DNA from: DATLGB01 sp963740765 | GTDB taxonomy: Bacteria > Actinomycetota > Thermoleophilia > Solirubrobacterales > Solirubrobacteraceae | Reading direction: 5' to 3' | DNA length: 64,000 bases | NCBI GenBank assembly: GCA_963740765.1 | Contig: CAVUFN010000010.1 | Span: 186,001-250,000 of the forward strand | Shown here: one piece after another, positions 1 through 7,644 of the stretch | Numbering within the stretch: position 1 is the first letter of the stretch | How the letters are laid out: every line of letters begins with the position of its first letter | Translations under genes and position numbers: made by a program | Notes under the pieces: generated by a model | Databases searched by the model: none | Told to the model about the DNA's origin: nothing | Seen by the model: the letters and a program-made list of their open reading frames with translations, nothing else

Positions 1-957
1 GGGGGCCTGGACATCGGCCTGCATCGGATGCGCGCGAGTGCCGGCGCGGTGCTGTCGCTCGGCATCCTCGGAACGTTCGCGACCGCAGCGGTCACCGCGG
101 CCGGGGCCAGGTTCGTCCTCGGATTCGATTGGGTGACCGCGGGCCTGCTGGGAGCGGCGCTCGCGCCCACCGACCCCGCCGTGATGTTCTCGGTGCTCAG
201 GGGGCGAGAGCTGCGCGGGCGTTCGCAGACCGTGCTCGAGGGCGAGGCCGGTTTCAACGATCCGGCCGGAATCGCCCTGATGATCGGCATGATCGAGCTC
301 GCCATGCACCCGGACGCGACGTTCTGGGTGGTGGTGACGGACTTCCTCAAGGAGATGTCCCTGGGCACGGTCTTCGGCGTCGCCGGCGCCTGGCTGCTCA
401 CACGCGGCCTCCGGAGGATCCGGCTCGGCGAGGACCCGCTCTACCCGGTCCTCGTCCTGCTGCTCGCCGGGGTGCTCTACGGCGTCACCGGCCTGATGGG
501 CGGCTCCGGCTTCCTCGCCGTGTTCCTGGCCGGGCTGGTGCTGGCCGACCACGCGGACGTTCACCAGCGGGAGGCGATCCGCTCGGCCGCGGGGCTGAGC
601 GAGATCGTGGTGTTCGTGGCCCTCGGCCTCACCATCGGGATCGCCGACCTGCCCGGCTCCGTGTGGCTCGACGGCGTCATCCTGGCTGCGATCGTCGCGA
701 TCGTCGCGCGGCCGCTCGTCGTCGCCGTCCTGCTCTCGCGTTCCGACCTCTCGGCCCGCGAGCAGGCGTTCATCGCCTGGAGCGGGTTGAAGGGCGCGGT
801 CCCGATCGTGCTCGCGGTCTTCGCCCTCATCAGCGGGGTCGAGGGCGGCCGTGAGCTCTACGGCATCGTGTTCGTGGTGGTCGCGCTCAGCGTCGCCGTG
901 CAGGGATCGCTCGTCCCCGCCGTGGCGTCACGACTGGACGTGGCCGCCGAGCGGTGA
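1..957 (+). CDS. Cation/proton antiporter (CPA1, NhaP type), 5' partial
   Basis: The frame is open from base 1, so the N-terminus lies outside the window; 318 residues are visible. The protein is a string of hydrophobic helices with CPA1 antiporter motifs: a TDP motif at about residues 57-59 of the visible part, and the Asn-Asp pair in GEAGFNDPAG (about residues 82-91) that forms the ion-binding site of electroneutral Na+ or K+/H+ exchangers. A conserved late segment, WSGLKGAVPIVLA, is also present. It should exchange monovalent cations for protons across the cytoplasmic membrane. It ends soon after the membrane domain, so there is no cytoplasmic TrkA-C regulatory tail. Its 3' end overlaps the convergent gene at 928-1260 by 30 bases. 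Na+ versus K+ preference cannot be read from the sequence. Confidence 0.88.
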   Translation, partial: GGLDIGLHRMRASAGAVLSLGILGTFATAAVTAAGARFVLGFDWVTAGLLGAALAPTDPAVMFSVLRGRELRGRSQTVLEGEAGFNDPAGIALMIGMIELAMHPDATFWVVVTDFLKEMSLGTVFGVAGAWLLTRGLRRIRLGEDPLYPVLVLLLAGVLYGVTGLMGGSGFLAVFLAGLVLADHADVHQREAIRSAAGLSEIVVFVALGLTIGIADLPGSVWLDGVILAAIVAIVARPLVVAVLLSRSDLSAREQAFIAWSGLKGAVPIVLAVFALISGVEGGRELYGIVFVVVALSVAVQGSLVPAVASRLDVAAER

Positions 958-1260
958 GCGGGCGCCGGGGACCTTGCGGACCGGAGCGTCGGCGCTGGTG
1001 GAGCGCAAGGTGACCTCACCGTCCTGGCCGTATTCGCCGCGCGTCTCGCCGGTGAAGCCGAGGCGCTCGAGCCGCGCGATCTCCTGCAGGCCGAGCCGGC
1101 GCGCCGGGTCGTCCTCGGGGAGGTCGCGGATGAGCTTGGCGATGCGGTTGCGCAGCTGGAGCGCGAAGTGCGGGGTCGAGGCACCCATCAGCTGACGGAC
1201 GTCGTCCACGCTGACCTGGAAGTCCGCCGCTTGACGGCGGGGCTGCTCGGCTTCGGCCAT
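928..1260 (-). CDS. Small hypothetical protein
   Basis: I do not recognise this 110-residue protein. It is predicted soluble, with a helical central part (MGASTPHFALQLRNRIAKLI) rich in charged residues and an Arg/Gly-rich tail overlapping the antiporter terminus. Support for a real gene: a clean ATG at 1258-1260, and a TACGCT hexamer (plus-strand 1268-1273) 7 nt upstream of it, the same spacing seen before many other genes here. There is no Shine-Dalgarno sequence, so the transcript may be leaderless. No function is proposed. Confidence 0.6.
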   Translation of the reverse strand: MAEAEQPRRQAADFQVSVDDVRQLMGASTPHFALQLRNRIAKLIRDLPEDDPARRLGLQEIARLERLGFTGETRGEYGQDGEVTLRSTSADAPVRKVPGARSPLGGHVQS

Positions 1261-1284
1261 GCGCGTGAGCGTACAGCGGCCGAC

Positions 1285-2454
1285 TCAGCCGGTGACCGGC
1301 TGGATCTCCATCAGCGAGTCGATGCGCGCCTGGACGTCGACGGAGATCGCGTCCTCGTCGCCGAGGATCCAGGCATGGTTGTAGACGCCGCGGACCGGGT
1401 CCTTGTCGTAGCCGGGCTGGATGTCGAGGAGGTAGTTCTGGACGGCCTCGGGAAGGACGTCGGCGTCGTCGACGAGCAGCAGCGGGCCGTAGGTCCCCGC
1501 GCCCGACAGGGCCACGGCGGCGGCCGCCTCGCCCGGGCGGTCGGCGGCGGCGAAGACGAGGCCGTGACCGGGGTCGACGACGTTCCAGCCGAAGGACCCG
1601 TCGCTGTAGCGGGCGACGGCGACGGCGTTGGCGACCGGGTCGCCGCCGCTGATGCGGTCCACCGGGCCGAGCTGCTTGAGCGCCGTGACCGCCTTGGCCG
1701 AGACGACCTCGTCCGGGCCGACGACGTAGATGTGCGGCTGCTTGCGGGCCTTGATCGCCGCGCGGGTGGCCGCGGGAACGTCGTCGTCCTCGACCCAGAG
1801 AACGGGCGCGCCGGTCTTCGCGGACAGGCCGGCCGCAGGCATCGCGTAGGCCGGGTCGCTCGTGCCGGCCACGATCACGGCCTGGGACTGCTTGCCCGTC
1901 GCGGCGGTGGCGACGCGGTCGACCGCCCGGCCGACGGTCGCGGGCGAGCCGCCCTTGACGTCGGTCGCCTTGAGGTCCTCGGGCTTCGCGGCGGCGTCGC
2001 CGACCCGGATGATCCTCGCCTTGCCGGCCTTCTCGGCACCGGACGGGCGCATCGCCGCCAGCGCGTCCTCGGTGGCCGGCGGCAGCTTGCCGTCCTGTGA
2101 GTAGAGGACGGGGGCGCGCAGCGGCGGGGCCATCAACTGGGCGGCGGACACGGCGGCCTGGAAGTCGGCGGCGTCAACGATGGTGACCGCCCCGGGGCGC
2201 GAGTCGTCGGCCCGGCCGGGGTAGACGGCCAGCCCGACGCCGGCCGCGTCGGCGACCGGGTCGGCACCGCCCACGCGCGTGGTGTTCTTGGTCGCGAAGC
2301 CCGGGAAACCGAGGTCCGTGGCGGCTTCCTCCGCCTCCGCGGGACGGCCGAGCGCCGGTTGCTCGGGCTGCGTGACGCCGCGCGAGTCGCCGGGTTTTGA
2401 GCCACCGCAGCCGACCAACACGGCCGCGAGGAGGACGATCAGGACGGGCCGCAT
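1285..2454 (-). CDS. Lipoprotein with cell wall-binding repeats (CWBR2 type)
   Basis: 389 residues. The N-terminus is a lipoprotein signal peptide ending in LVGC (Cys16), so the mature protein should be lipidated (lgt lies at 15.8 kb) and anchored outside the membrane. The rest consists of repeated alpha/beta units of the cell wall-binding repeat 2 type, each with a segment such as ARIIRVGDAA, QSQAVIVAGTSDPAYAM or QPHIYVVGPDEVV followed by a Gly-rich turn. These modules bind anionic wall polymers in other Gram-positive proteins. No catalytic domain is visible, so a structural or adhesion role is likely. A TACATT hexamer (plus-strand 2463-2468) lies 8 nt before the ATG. It is divergent from the riboswitch-controlled wall hydrolase. 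Confidence 0.8.
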   Translation of the reverse strand: MRPVLIVLLAAVLVGCGGSKPGDSRGVTQPEQPALGRPAEAEEAATDLGFPGFATKNTTRVGGADPVADAAGVGLAVYPGRADDSRPGAVTIVDAADFQAAVSAAQLMAPPLRAPVLYSQDGKLPPATEDALAAMRPSGAEKAGKARIIRVGDAAAKPEDLKATDVKGGSPATVGRAVDRVATAATGKQSQAVIVAGTSDPAYAMPAAGLSAKTGAPVLWVEDDDVPAATRAAIKARKQPHIYVVGPDEVVSAKAVTALKQLGPVDRISGGDPVANAVAVARYSDGSFGWNVVDPGHGLVFAAADRPGEAAAAVALSGAGTYGPLLLVDDADVLPEAVQNYLLDIQPGYDKDPVRGVYNHAWILGDEDAISVDVQARIDSLMEIQPVTG

Positions 2455-2558
2455 CGTGGCCGAATGTAACGCCGCCCCTCAAGGTCCGTATATGGACGTG
2501 CCGAAAGCTTCGGTAGCGCAGGTGCTACTTTGCCAGCGCAAGTTGTCTTGCAGAACAA

Positions 2559-2672
2559 GCCGAACTCCCGGCAAGAAGCCGGGGGACGGGGGAACCAATC
2601 AGTTGGGGCGAACCACCCATGGGGGTGGACCGCGGCTCTTTCCGCGGTAGTCCGTCAGCTAACCCCGCAGGC
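2559..2672 (+). ncRNA. c-di-AMP riboswitch (ydaO/yuaA leader)
   Basis: The leader of the wall hydrolase gene carries the conserved blocks of the ydaO motif in the right order: GCCGAAC at 2559-2565, GGGGAACCAA (2588-2597), a TTGGGGCGAA block (2603-2612), a CGCGG hairpin (2631-2646), and CCGTCAGCTAACCCCGCAGG (2652-2671). The outer GCC and GGC close the first helix. A TACTTT hexamer at 2526-2531 is a plausible -10 element. The 3' edge abuts the ribosome binding site AAAGAGG, so control of translation initiation is likely. Known members bind c-di-AMP and usually turn genes off when the nucleotide is high; in actinobacteria they often precede peptidoglycan hydrolases, as here. Confidence 0.9.
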
Positions 2673-2693
2673 CAAAGAAAGAGGTTCGGTCTT

Positions 2694-3287
2694 ATGCGGG
2701 GACGCACCCTGCTGTTGATGTTGATGTCGGTTGCGCTCGCTGCCCCTGGCGCGGCCCACGCGTCCTCGGGCGGGAGCAACGCCCAGGCCACCACGGACGG
2801 CACGGGCGGCTCCGTCTACGGGATCGATCCCGCCGCGCCGCCGCGCGTGTACGTCGAGGGCGCCCGCGCCAAGCGGATGAAGAACGGCCTGGCCGCCGCG
2901 CCCGCCGACGCCCCGGTCGAGGTCCAGGACGCGATCTTCGCCGCCAACGAGATCGTCGGCACGCCCTACGTCTACGGCGGCGGGCACAACCGCAGCTTCA
3001 AGTCCGAGGGCTACGACTGCTCGGGGACGATCTCGTACGCGCTGCACGGCGCGGACCTGCTCGACACCCCGCTGGACTCGTCGTCGTTCATGCGCTGGGG
3101 CAAGCGGGGCAAGGGCGACTGGATCACGGTCTACGCCCACGGCGGCCACGCCTGGGTGAAGATCGCCGGGCTGCGACTGGACACGAGCGCCGCCGGTGAG
3201 CGCCGCTCCTCGGGCAAGGGCCCGCGCTGGCGCAAGAACCTCCGCGGTGGCCGCGGCTTCACCCGCCGCCACCCCGCCGGGTTCTAG
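2694..3287 (+). CDS. Secreted NlpC/P60-like peptidoglycan hydrolase
   Basis: The ATG at 2694 is chosen because AAAGAGG precedes it and because a good signal peptide begins there (MRGRTLLLMLMSVALAAPGA, cleavage near residue 23); longer upstream reading would run into the riboswitch. The 197-residue protein has a spacer of about 50 residues, then a C40-type catalytic domain: Cys109 in GYDCSGTISYAL is the expected nucleophile and a His in YAHGGHAW (149 or 152) the base. Such enzymes cut peptide stems in peptidoglycan. The C-terminal tail is very basic (RRHPAGF end), which may help wall binding. The c-di-AMP riboswitch upstream would tie wall cleavage to turgor or osmotic state. Confidence 0.85.
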   Translation: MRGRTLLLMLMSVALAAPGAAHASSGGSNAQATTDGTGGSVYGIDPAAPPRVYVEGARAKRMKNGLAAAPADAPVEVQDAIFAANEIVGTPYVYGGGHNRSFKSEGYDCSGTISYALHGADLLDTPLDSSSFMRWGKRGKGDWITVYAHGGHAWVKIAGLRLDTSAAGERRSSGKGPRWRKNLRGGRGFTRRHPAGF

Positions 3288-3808
3288 GTTCCGCCCGGCC
3301 GGGACCTCGCAAGCTCGGCCCTTCGGGCGACGTCACCTATCGCCGCCCGCTCCTCCAGGCGGTTCTGGCGCCGGGTCTGCGCCTCGCGCTCCCGGCGCTG
3401 CTCCTCCTCGGTCTCCGTCTGCAGGCCGGGGACCGGCGCCGGGCGCCCGTCCTCGCCGACCGCGACCATCGTGAAGTAGGCGGTGTTGGTGTGCCGCGGG
3501 CCGTCGCCCGAGCGGGGCTTCTCCGCGGTCACGCGCACGCCGACCTCCATCGAGGTACGCCAGACGGCGTTGACGGACGCCGCGAAGGTGACCAGCTCGC
3601 CCTGCTCGATCGGCTCGACGAAGGTCATCCGATCGACGCCGCCGGTCACCACCCGCTGCTGCGAGTGGCGGATGGCCGCCAGGCCGGCCACCTCGTCGCA
3701 CAGCTTCATCACCGTGCCGCCGTGCACGAGGCCGGCGCTGTTGATGTCGGCGATCCCCATCCAGTGGACGAGGGTGGAGTGGCTGGCTGAGACGGGCTTC
3801 ATGTCCAT
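3284..3808 (-). CDS. Acyl-CoA thioesterase, hotdog fold
   Basis: 174 residues from the ATG at 3808; a longer frame to 3916 would overlap pspA and lacks family similarity. The segment HWMGIADINSAGLVHGGTVM followed by an acidic DE pair and the GGVDRMTFVEPIEQGE block is typical of the YciA/BFIT-like hotdog thioesterases, which hydrolyse medium or long-chain acyl-CoA in the cytoplasm. The C-terminal 45 residues are a charged, probably helical tail (EEEQRREREAQTRRQNRLEE) beyond the usual single hotdog domain. It converges on the wall hydrolase gene with a 4-base overlap and is divergent from pspA. Confidence 0.85.
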   Translation of the reverse strand: MDMKPVSASHSTLVHWMGIADINSAGLVHGGTVMKLCDEVAGLAAIRHSQQRVVTGGVDRMTFVEPIEQGELVTFAASVNAVWRTSMEVGVRVTAEKPRSGDGPRHTNTAYFTMVAVGEDGRPAPVPGLQTETEEEQRREREAQTRRQNRLEERAAIGDVARRAELARSRPGGT

Positions 3809-3851
3809 AGGTAGGCTCTGACGACCAGTTTGACGACGTAGGAGGAGCTCA

Positions 3852-4631
3852 GTGCCCGGAGTCACCGGACGGATGTCCACAGTCATCAAGGCGAAGATTT
3901 CGCGGATGCTCGACAAGGCGGAGGATCCGGGCGAGACGCTGGACTACTCCTACCAGAAGCAGATGGAGATGCTCCAGCAGGTCAAGAAGGGCATCGCCGA
4001 CGTCGTGACCGCCAAGAAGCGGCTCCAGCTGCAGGCGGACAAGATCCAGAAGTCGCTCCCCAAGCTCGATCAGCAGGCGCGCCAGGCGCTCGCCCAGGGC
4101 CAGGAGGACCTCGCCCGCACCGCGCTGGAGCGCAAGAACTTCGCCCAGACCGAGCTGCAGGGCCTCGATTCGCAGGTCAAGGAGCTCGAGGCGCAGCAGC
4201 AGTCGCTGATCGACAAGCAGCAGAAGCTGTCGACCAAGCTCGAGCAGTTCCGGACCAAGAAGGAGGTCATCAAGGCGCAGTACTCCGCCGCCGAGGCCTC
4301 CGTGAAGATCTCCGAGGCGGCCTCCGGCGTCGGCGAGGAGATGGCCGACGTCGGCCTGGCGATGCAGCGCGTCCAGGACAAGACGGAGGACATGCGCGCC
4401 CGCGCGGGCGCGATGGACGAGCTCGAGGCCGCCGGCGCGTTCGACGACACGCTGTCGCTGGGATCAGGGCAGGACGACATCGACCGGCAGCTGCACGAGC
4501 TGAGCTCGGGCGCCGCGGTCGACGACGAGCTGGCCCGCATGAAGGCCGAGCTCGGGTCGGGCTCCACGCCCGCCCCGACCGAGCTCGAGACCGGCTCCGC
4601 CCCGCAGCAGTCCCAGGAGGAGACGGCGTGA
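3852..4631 (+). CDS. pspA: PspA/IM30 family membrane-stress protein
   Basis: 259 residues starting at GTG 3852, which has an excellent ribosome binding site (AGGAGGAGCTC, from 3840). A TAGGCT hexamer near 3813 could be the -10 element of a short leader. Nearly the whole protein is coiled coil: residues about 25-175 are Lys/Glu/Gln-rich heptads with the family-typical EDPGETLDYSYQKQMEMLQQ near residue 26. PspA is an ESCRT-III-like protein that polymerises on the inner face of damaged membrane. The tail (about 195-259) is acidic and Ser/Pro-rich. It is translationally coupled to pspAA (GTGA overlap). The N-terminal amphipathic helix is short. Confidence 0.93.
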   Translation: MPGVTGRMSTVIKAKISRMLDKAEDPGETLDYSYQKQMEMLQQVKKGIADVVTAKKRLQLQADKIQKSLPKLDQQARQALAQGQEDLARTALERKNFAQTELQGLDSQVKELEAQQQSLIDKQQKLSTKLEQFRTKKEVIKAQYSAAEASVKISEAASGVGEEMADVGLAMQRVQDKTEDMRARAGAMDELEAAGAFDDTLSLGSGQDDIDRQLHELSSGAAVDDELARMKAELGSGSTPAPTELETGSAPQQSQEETA

Positions 4632-4906
4632 TCGTCCGCATCGCCACGGAGAACCAGTACCGGCTCTCCGACGACTCCGCCGGGCGCCTGAACGAGCTCG
4701 ACAACGAGGCGGTCGCCGCCGTGGAGGCGGGCGACGAGGGCCGCTTCCACGAGCTGTTCGACGCGATGATCGAGTACGTCCGCGCGGAGGGCGCGCTGCT
4801 CGACGGCGACGACCTCGAGGAGTCCGACATCATCATCCCGCCGCCCGACCTCACCTTTGCCGAGGCGGAGGGCGAGTTCACAGGCGACGGACTCATCCCT
4901 GACTGA
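4628..4906 (+). CDS. pspAA: PspA-associated protein PspAA
   Basis: 92 residues, starting at a GTG that overlaps the pspA stop (GTGA), so the two are translated as a unit. It begins MIVRIATENQYRLSDD and has an alternating hydrophobic/acidic pattern ending in DIIIPPPDL; this matches the small PspAA family found next to pspA in actinobacteria. It has no membrane segment or catalytic motif; family members are thought to modulate PspA. Its relatives PspAB (9.8 kb) and HtpX (13.3 kb) are nearby but not in the same operon. Confidence 0.88.
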   Translation: MIVRIATENQYRLSDDSAGRLNELDNEAVAAVEAGDEGRFHELFDAMIEYVRAEGALLDGDDLEESDIIIPPPDLTFAEAEGEFTGDGLIPD

Positions 4907-6257
4907 GTCGCGCCCGGACGCTGAGCGGCTGAAGCGCGCGACCGCGGACGAGGTCGAGCGCTTCGTCGCGCTGCATCCTCGCTCCGGCGCGGCGGCGGAG
5001 GACGCCGGCGCGCTGTTCGGCGGCGTCCCGATGCCGTGGATGCGGCGCTGGCCCGGGCCGTTCCCGATCGTGGCCGCGTCGGCGGTCGGGGCGCGCGTCG
5101 TCGACATCGACGGCCTCGAGTACGCGGACCTGTGCCTGGGGGACACCGGGGCGATGACCGGGCACGCGCCGCCGCCCGTCGTCGCGGCGGTGGCCGAGCA
5201 GGCGGCCCGCGGCATCACGACGATGCTCCCGCACGCCGACGCCGCCGTGGTCGCCGATCTGCTGCGCGAGCGCTTCGGGCTACCGCACTGGCAATTCACC
5301 CTGAGCGCCACGGACGCCAACCGGACCGCGATCCGGTTCGCCCGCCATCTGACCGGGCGGCCGAGGATCCTGGTCTTCGACGGCTGCTACCACGGCTCGG
5401 TCGACGAGACGTTCGCGGTGCTCGGCGAGGGCGGCGCCGTGATCGAGCGCGAGGGCGGCGTCGGCGCGCCGGTCGACGTCGCCGAGACCACGCGCGTCGT
5501 GCCGTTCAACGACCCGGAGGCGCTGGAGGCCGCGCTCGCCCACGGGGACGTCGCGGCCGTTCTCGCCGAGCCGGCGCTGACGAACATGGGCATCGTCCTG
5601 GCGCAGCCGGGCTTCCACGCCGCGCTGCGACAGCTGACCCGGGCCGCCGGCGCGTTGCTGATCATCGACGAGACCCACACGCTGTCGGCGGGCCACGGCG
5701 GGTGCACGGCTCGCGACGGCCTCGAGCCGGACCTGCTCACGGTCGGCAAGGCGATCGCGGGCGGCGTCCCGCTCGGCGCGCTCGGGATGACGGCGCCGAT
5801 TGCCGCCGCCCTGCTCGCCGACGAGCGCGCCGACCTGGAGGACACGGGCGGCATCGGCGGCACGCTGGCGGGGAACGCGCTCTCCCTCGCAGCCGCTCGC
5901 GCCGCCCTGTCCGACGTCCTCACCCCGGACGCGCACGCGGACATGGAGGGCCTGGCCGAGCGCTTCGCGGACGGGGTCGAGTCCGCGCTGGCGGCCGCCG
6001 GCGTCCCGTGGCAGGTCACGCGGCTCGGCGCCCGCGCCGAGTACTCGTTCACCGACCGACCGCTCGTCACCGCCGACGACTCCCGCGCCGGCATGGACCG
6101 CGCGCTCGAGGTCTTCCTGCACCTCTTCTGCCTCAACCGCGGCGTCCTCATCACGCCGTTCCACAACATGGCGCTCATGTGCCCGCAGACGACCGCGGCC
6201 GACGTCGACCGCCACACCGCGGTGTTCGCCGAGGCGCTCACCGCCCTCTACGGATGA
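4857..6257 (+). CDS. PLP-dependent class III aminotransferase (GSA-aminomutase-like)
   Basis: The frame is open from TTG 4857, giving 466 residues; the true start is uncertain because no ATG or GTG with a ribosome binding site lies near, and recognisable homology begins at about RLKRATADEVERFVALHP. Fold-type I features: a Gly-rich cofactor region (FDGCYHGSVDETF), the DETHT aspartate block (ALLIIDETHTL) and the Schiff-base lysine in LLTVGKAIAGGVPLGA. Closest in character to glutamate-1-semialdehyde aminomutase relatives that act on small amino acids or alcohol-amines. It overlaps pspAA by about 50 bases, so co-transcription with the psp genes is likely, though no metabolic link is evident. Its 3' end overlaps the convergent gene at 6238 by 20 bases. 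Confidence 0.82.
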   Translation: MPRRRASSQATDSSLTESRPDAERLKRATADEVERFVALHPRSGAAAEDAGALFGGVPMPWMRRWPGPFPIVAASAVGARVVDIDGLEYADLCLGDTGAMTGHAPPPVVAAVAEQAARGITTMLPHADAAVVADLLRERFGLPHWQFTLSATDANRTAIRFARHLTGRPRILVFDGCYHGSVDETFAVLGEGGAVIEREGGVGAPVDVAETTRVVPFNDPEALEAALAHGDVAAVLAEPALTNMGIVLAQPGFHAALRQLTRAAGALLIIDETHTLSAGHGGCTARDGLEPDLLTVGKAIAGGVPLGALGMTAPIAAALLADERADLEDTGGIGGTLAGNALSLAAARAALSDVLTPDAHADMEGLAERFADGVESALAAAGVPWQVTRLGARAEYSFTDRPLVTADDSRAGMDRALEVFLHLFCLNRGVLITPFHNMALMCPQTTAADVDRHTAVFAEALTALYG

Positions 6258-6915
6258 GCGCCTCGCGGGCCGCCCCGCCGGAGACGTCGAGAGCCAGCAC
6301 CGGCCCGACCCCGCGCGCGTAGAACTTGAACTCGAGCGAGTGCGGCTCGAGGTCGTTGGTGTCGCGCGTCATGACCACACGGCCGAAGTGGCGCAGCGGC
6401 GTGTCGGCCTGCTCGCCGGTCGCGACGATCGCCCCACGGTCCTCGGCGACGCCCCTGGCGAGCTCCTGGCGGTAGCGCATGCCGGCCCGCGGCCGGGCCG
6501 GCATCGCGATGCCGGGCCTGGCCCCGTCGACGCCGGCCTCCCACGACCCCTTGGTGGACGGCGGCCGGCCGGGCTCGTAGGCGGTCGTCGCCTCGCCGAA
6601 GTACCACAGCGTGCCCTCGGCGTCCTGGGCGTAGTAGTCCTTGGTGCGCTCCGTGAGGCGGCCGTTGGCGTGGGAGACGTCGGTGACCACGCGAACGGTC
6701 GTCCCGTCGGCGAGGGTCCTGGTCCGGCGGGTGACGGTGGTGACCGTGCGGCCGGTGTCCTTGCCCTCCGTGACGGCGTAGACCCAGCGGGCGCCGGGGC
6801 GCATCGGCCAGTAGGGGTTGTCGATGTGCGTGGTGAGCGCGCCCTGCGGGCTGGTGGCCAGGGCGAGCGCGGCGACGGCGGTGGAGATCATCATGCGCCG
6901 TGTGTACGCCTCCAT
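6238..6915 (-). CDS. Conserved secreted protein of unknown function
   Basis: 225 residues from ATG 6915, or 218 from ATG 6894; both give a signal peptide (MMISTAVAALALATSPQGAL). The mature part is a beta-rich single domain opening with NPYWPMRPGARWVY, followed by strands such as GRTVTTVTRRTRTLADGTTV and YYAQDAEGTLWYFGE. The NPYWP...PG..WVY opening is shared by a family of uncharacterised exported proteins often found beside two-component systems. It is divergent from the response regulator at 6985 with a 69-base gap, so the pair may be co-regulated; it could be a target or periplasmic partner of that system. No enzyme motif is visible. Confidence 0.68.
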   Translation of the reverse strand: MEAYTRRMMISTAVAALALATSPQGALTTHIDNPYWPMRPGARWVYAVTEGKDTGRTVTTVTRRTRTLADGTTVRVVTDVSHANGRLTERTKDYYAQDAEGTLWYFGEATTAYEPGRPPSTKGSWEAGVDGARPGIAMPARPRAGMRYRQELARGVAEDRGAIVATGEQADTPLRHFGRVVMTRDTNDLEPHSLEFKFYARGVGPVLALDVSGGAAREALIRRGR

Positions 6916-6984
6916 GGATGAACGGCCGGTGAAACGGCGAGCCGCTTTCATCGTGCCTTCACCTCGGGGGATCAGGCTGGCGCG

Positions 6985-7644
6985 ATGCGGCTGCTGATCG
7001 TCGAGGACGAAGCGCGGTTGGCCGCGCTGCTGCGGCGCGGCCTTCGCGCCGAGGGGCTCGCCGCCGACGTGGCGGCGACTGGTGAGGACGCGCTGTGGCG
7101 CGCCCAGGCGACGGCCTACGACGCCATCGTCCTGGACGTGATGCTGCCGGGGATCGACGGTTTCGAGACCTGCCGGCGGCTGCGCGCTGCGGACGTCTGG
7201 TCTCCCGTCCTGATGCTCACCGCTCGCGACGCCGTGCGCGACCGGATCGCCGGCCTGGACTCGGGCGCCGACGACTACCTGACGAAGCCGTTCGCGTTCG
7301 CCGAGCTGTTGGCGCGGGTGCGCGCCCTCTCGCGCCGCGGGCGGCCCGCGCGGCCGGTCGAGCTGGTCTGGGGCGACCTCCGGCTGGACCCGGCGGCGCG
7401 GCGCGCCCACCGGGGCGATGTCGAGATCGACCTGACCGCCAAGGAGTTCGCCCTGCTGGAGGCGTTGATGCGCCGGCCGGGCGAGGTGCTGACCCGCTTC
7501 GAGCTGCTCGAAGCGGGGTGGGACGACGATTACGAGAACCGCTCGAACGTGATCAGCGCCTTCGTGCGGCTCCTGCGCCGGAAGGTCGGCGCCGACGCGA
7601 TCGAGACGGTGCGCGGGTCCGGCTACCGGCTGCGGGCGCCGTGA
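6985..7644 (+). CDS. OmpR-family response regulator
   Basis: 219 residues: an N-terminal receiver domain (about 1-115) with the acidic pocket in LLIVEDEARL, the phosphoacceptor Asp in DAIVLDVMLPGIDGFE and the conserved Lys in YLTKPFAF; then a winged-helix DNA-binding domain (about 128-219) with the OmpR signature DLTAKEFALLEALMRRPGEV and the terminal YRL. It is read together with the kinase gene through a GTGA overlap at 7641-7644. Together with the kinase and the PepSY protein it forms a three-gene operon of a type that senses envelope conditions or cations. Confidence 0.95.
   Translation: MRLLIVEDEARLAALLRRGLRAEGLAADVAATGEDALWRAQATAYDAIVLDVMLPGIDGFETCRRLRAADVWSPVLMLTARDAVRDRIAGLDSGADDYLTKPFAFAELLARVRALSRRGRPARPVELVWGDLRLDPAARRAHRGDVEIDLTAKEFALLEALMRRPGEVLTRFELLEAGWDDDYENRSNVISAFVRLLRRKVGADAIETVRGSGYRLRAP

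Noticed and set aside
3809..3916. N-terminal extension of the thioesterase to 3916
   Set aside because: It would overlap pspA and its ribosome binding site and adds no hotdog homology.
5036..6322. Long plus-strand Arg-rich frame inside the aminotransferase
   Set aside because: It is the +1 shadow of a gene with a complete PLP site.
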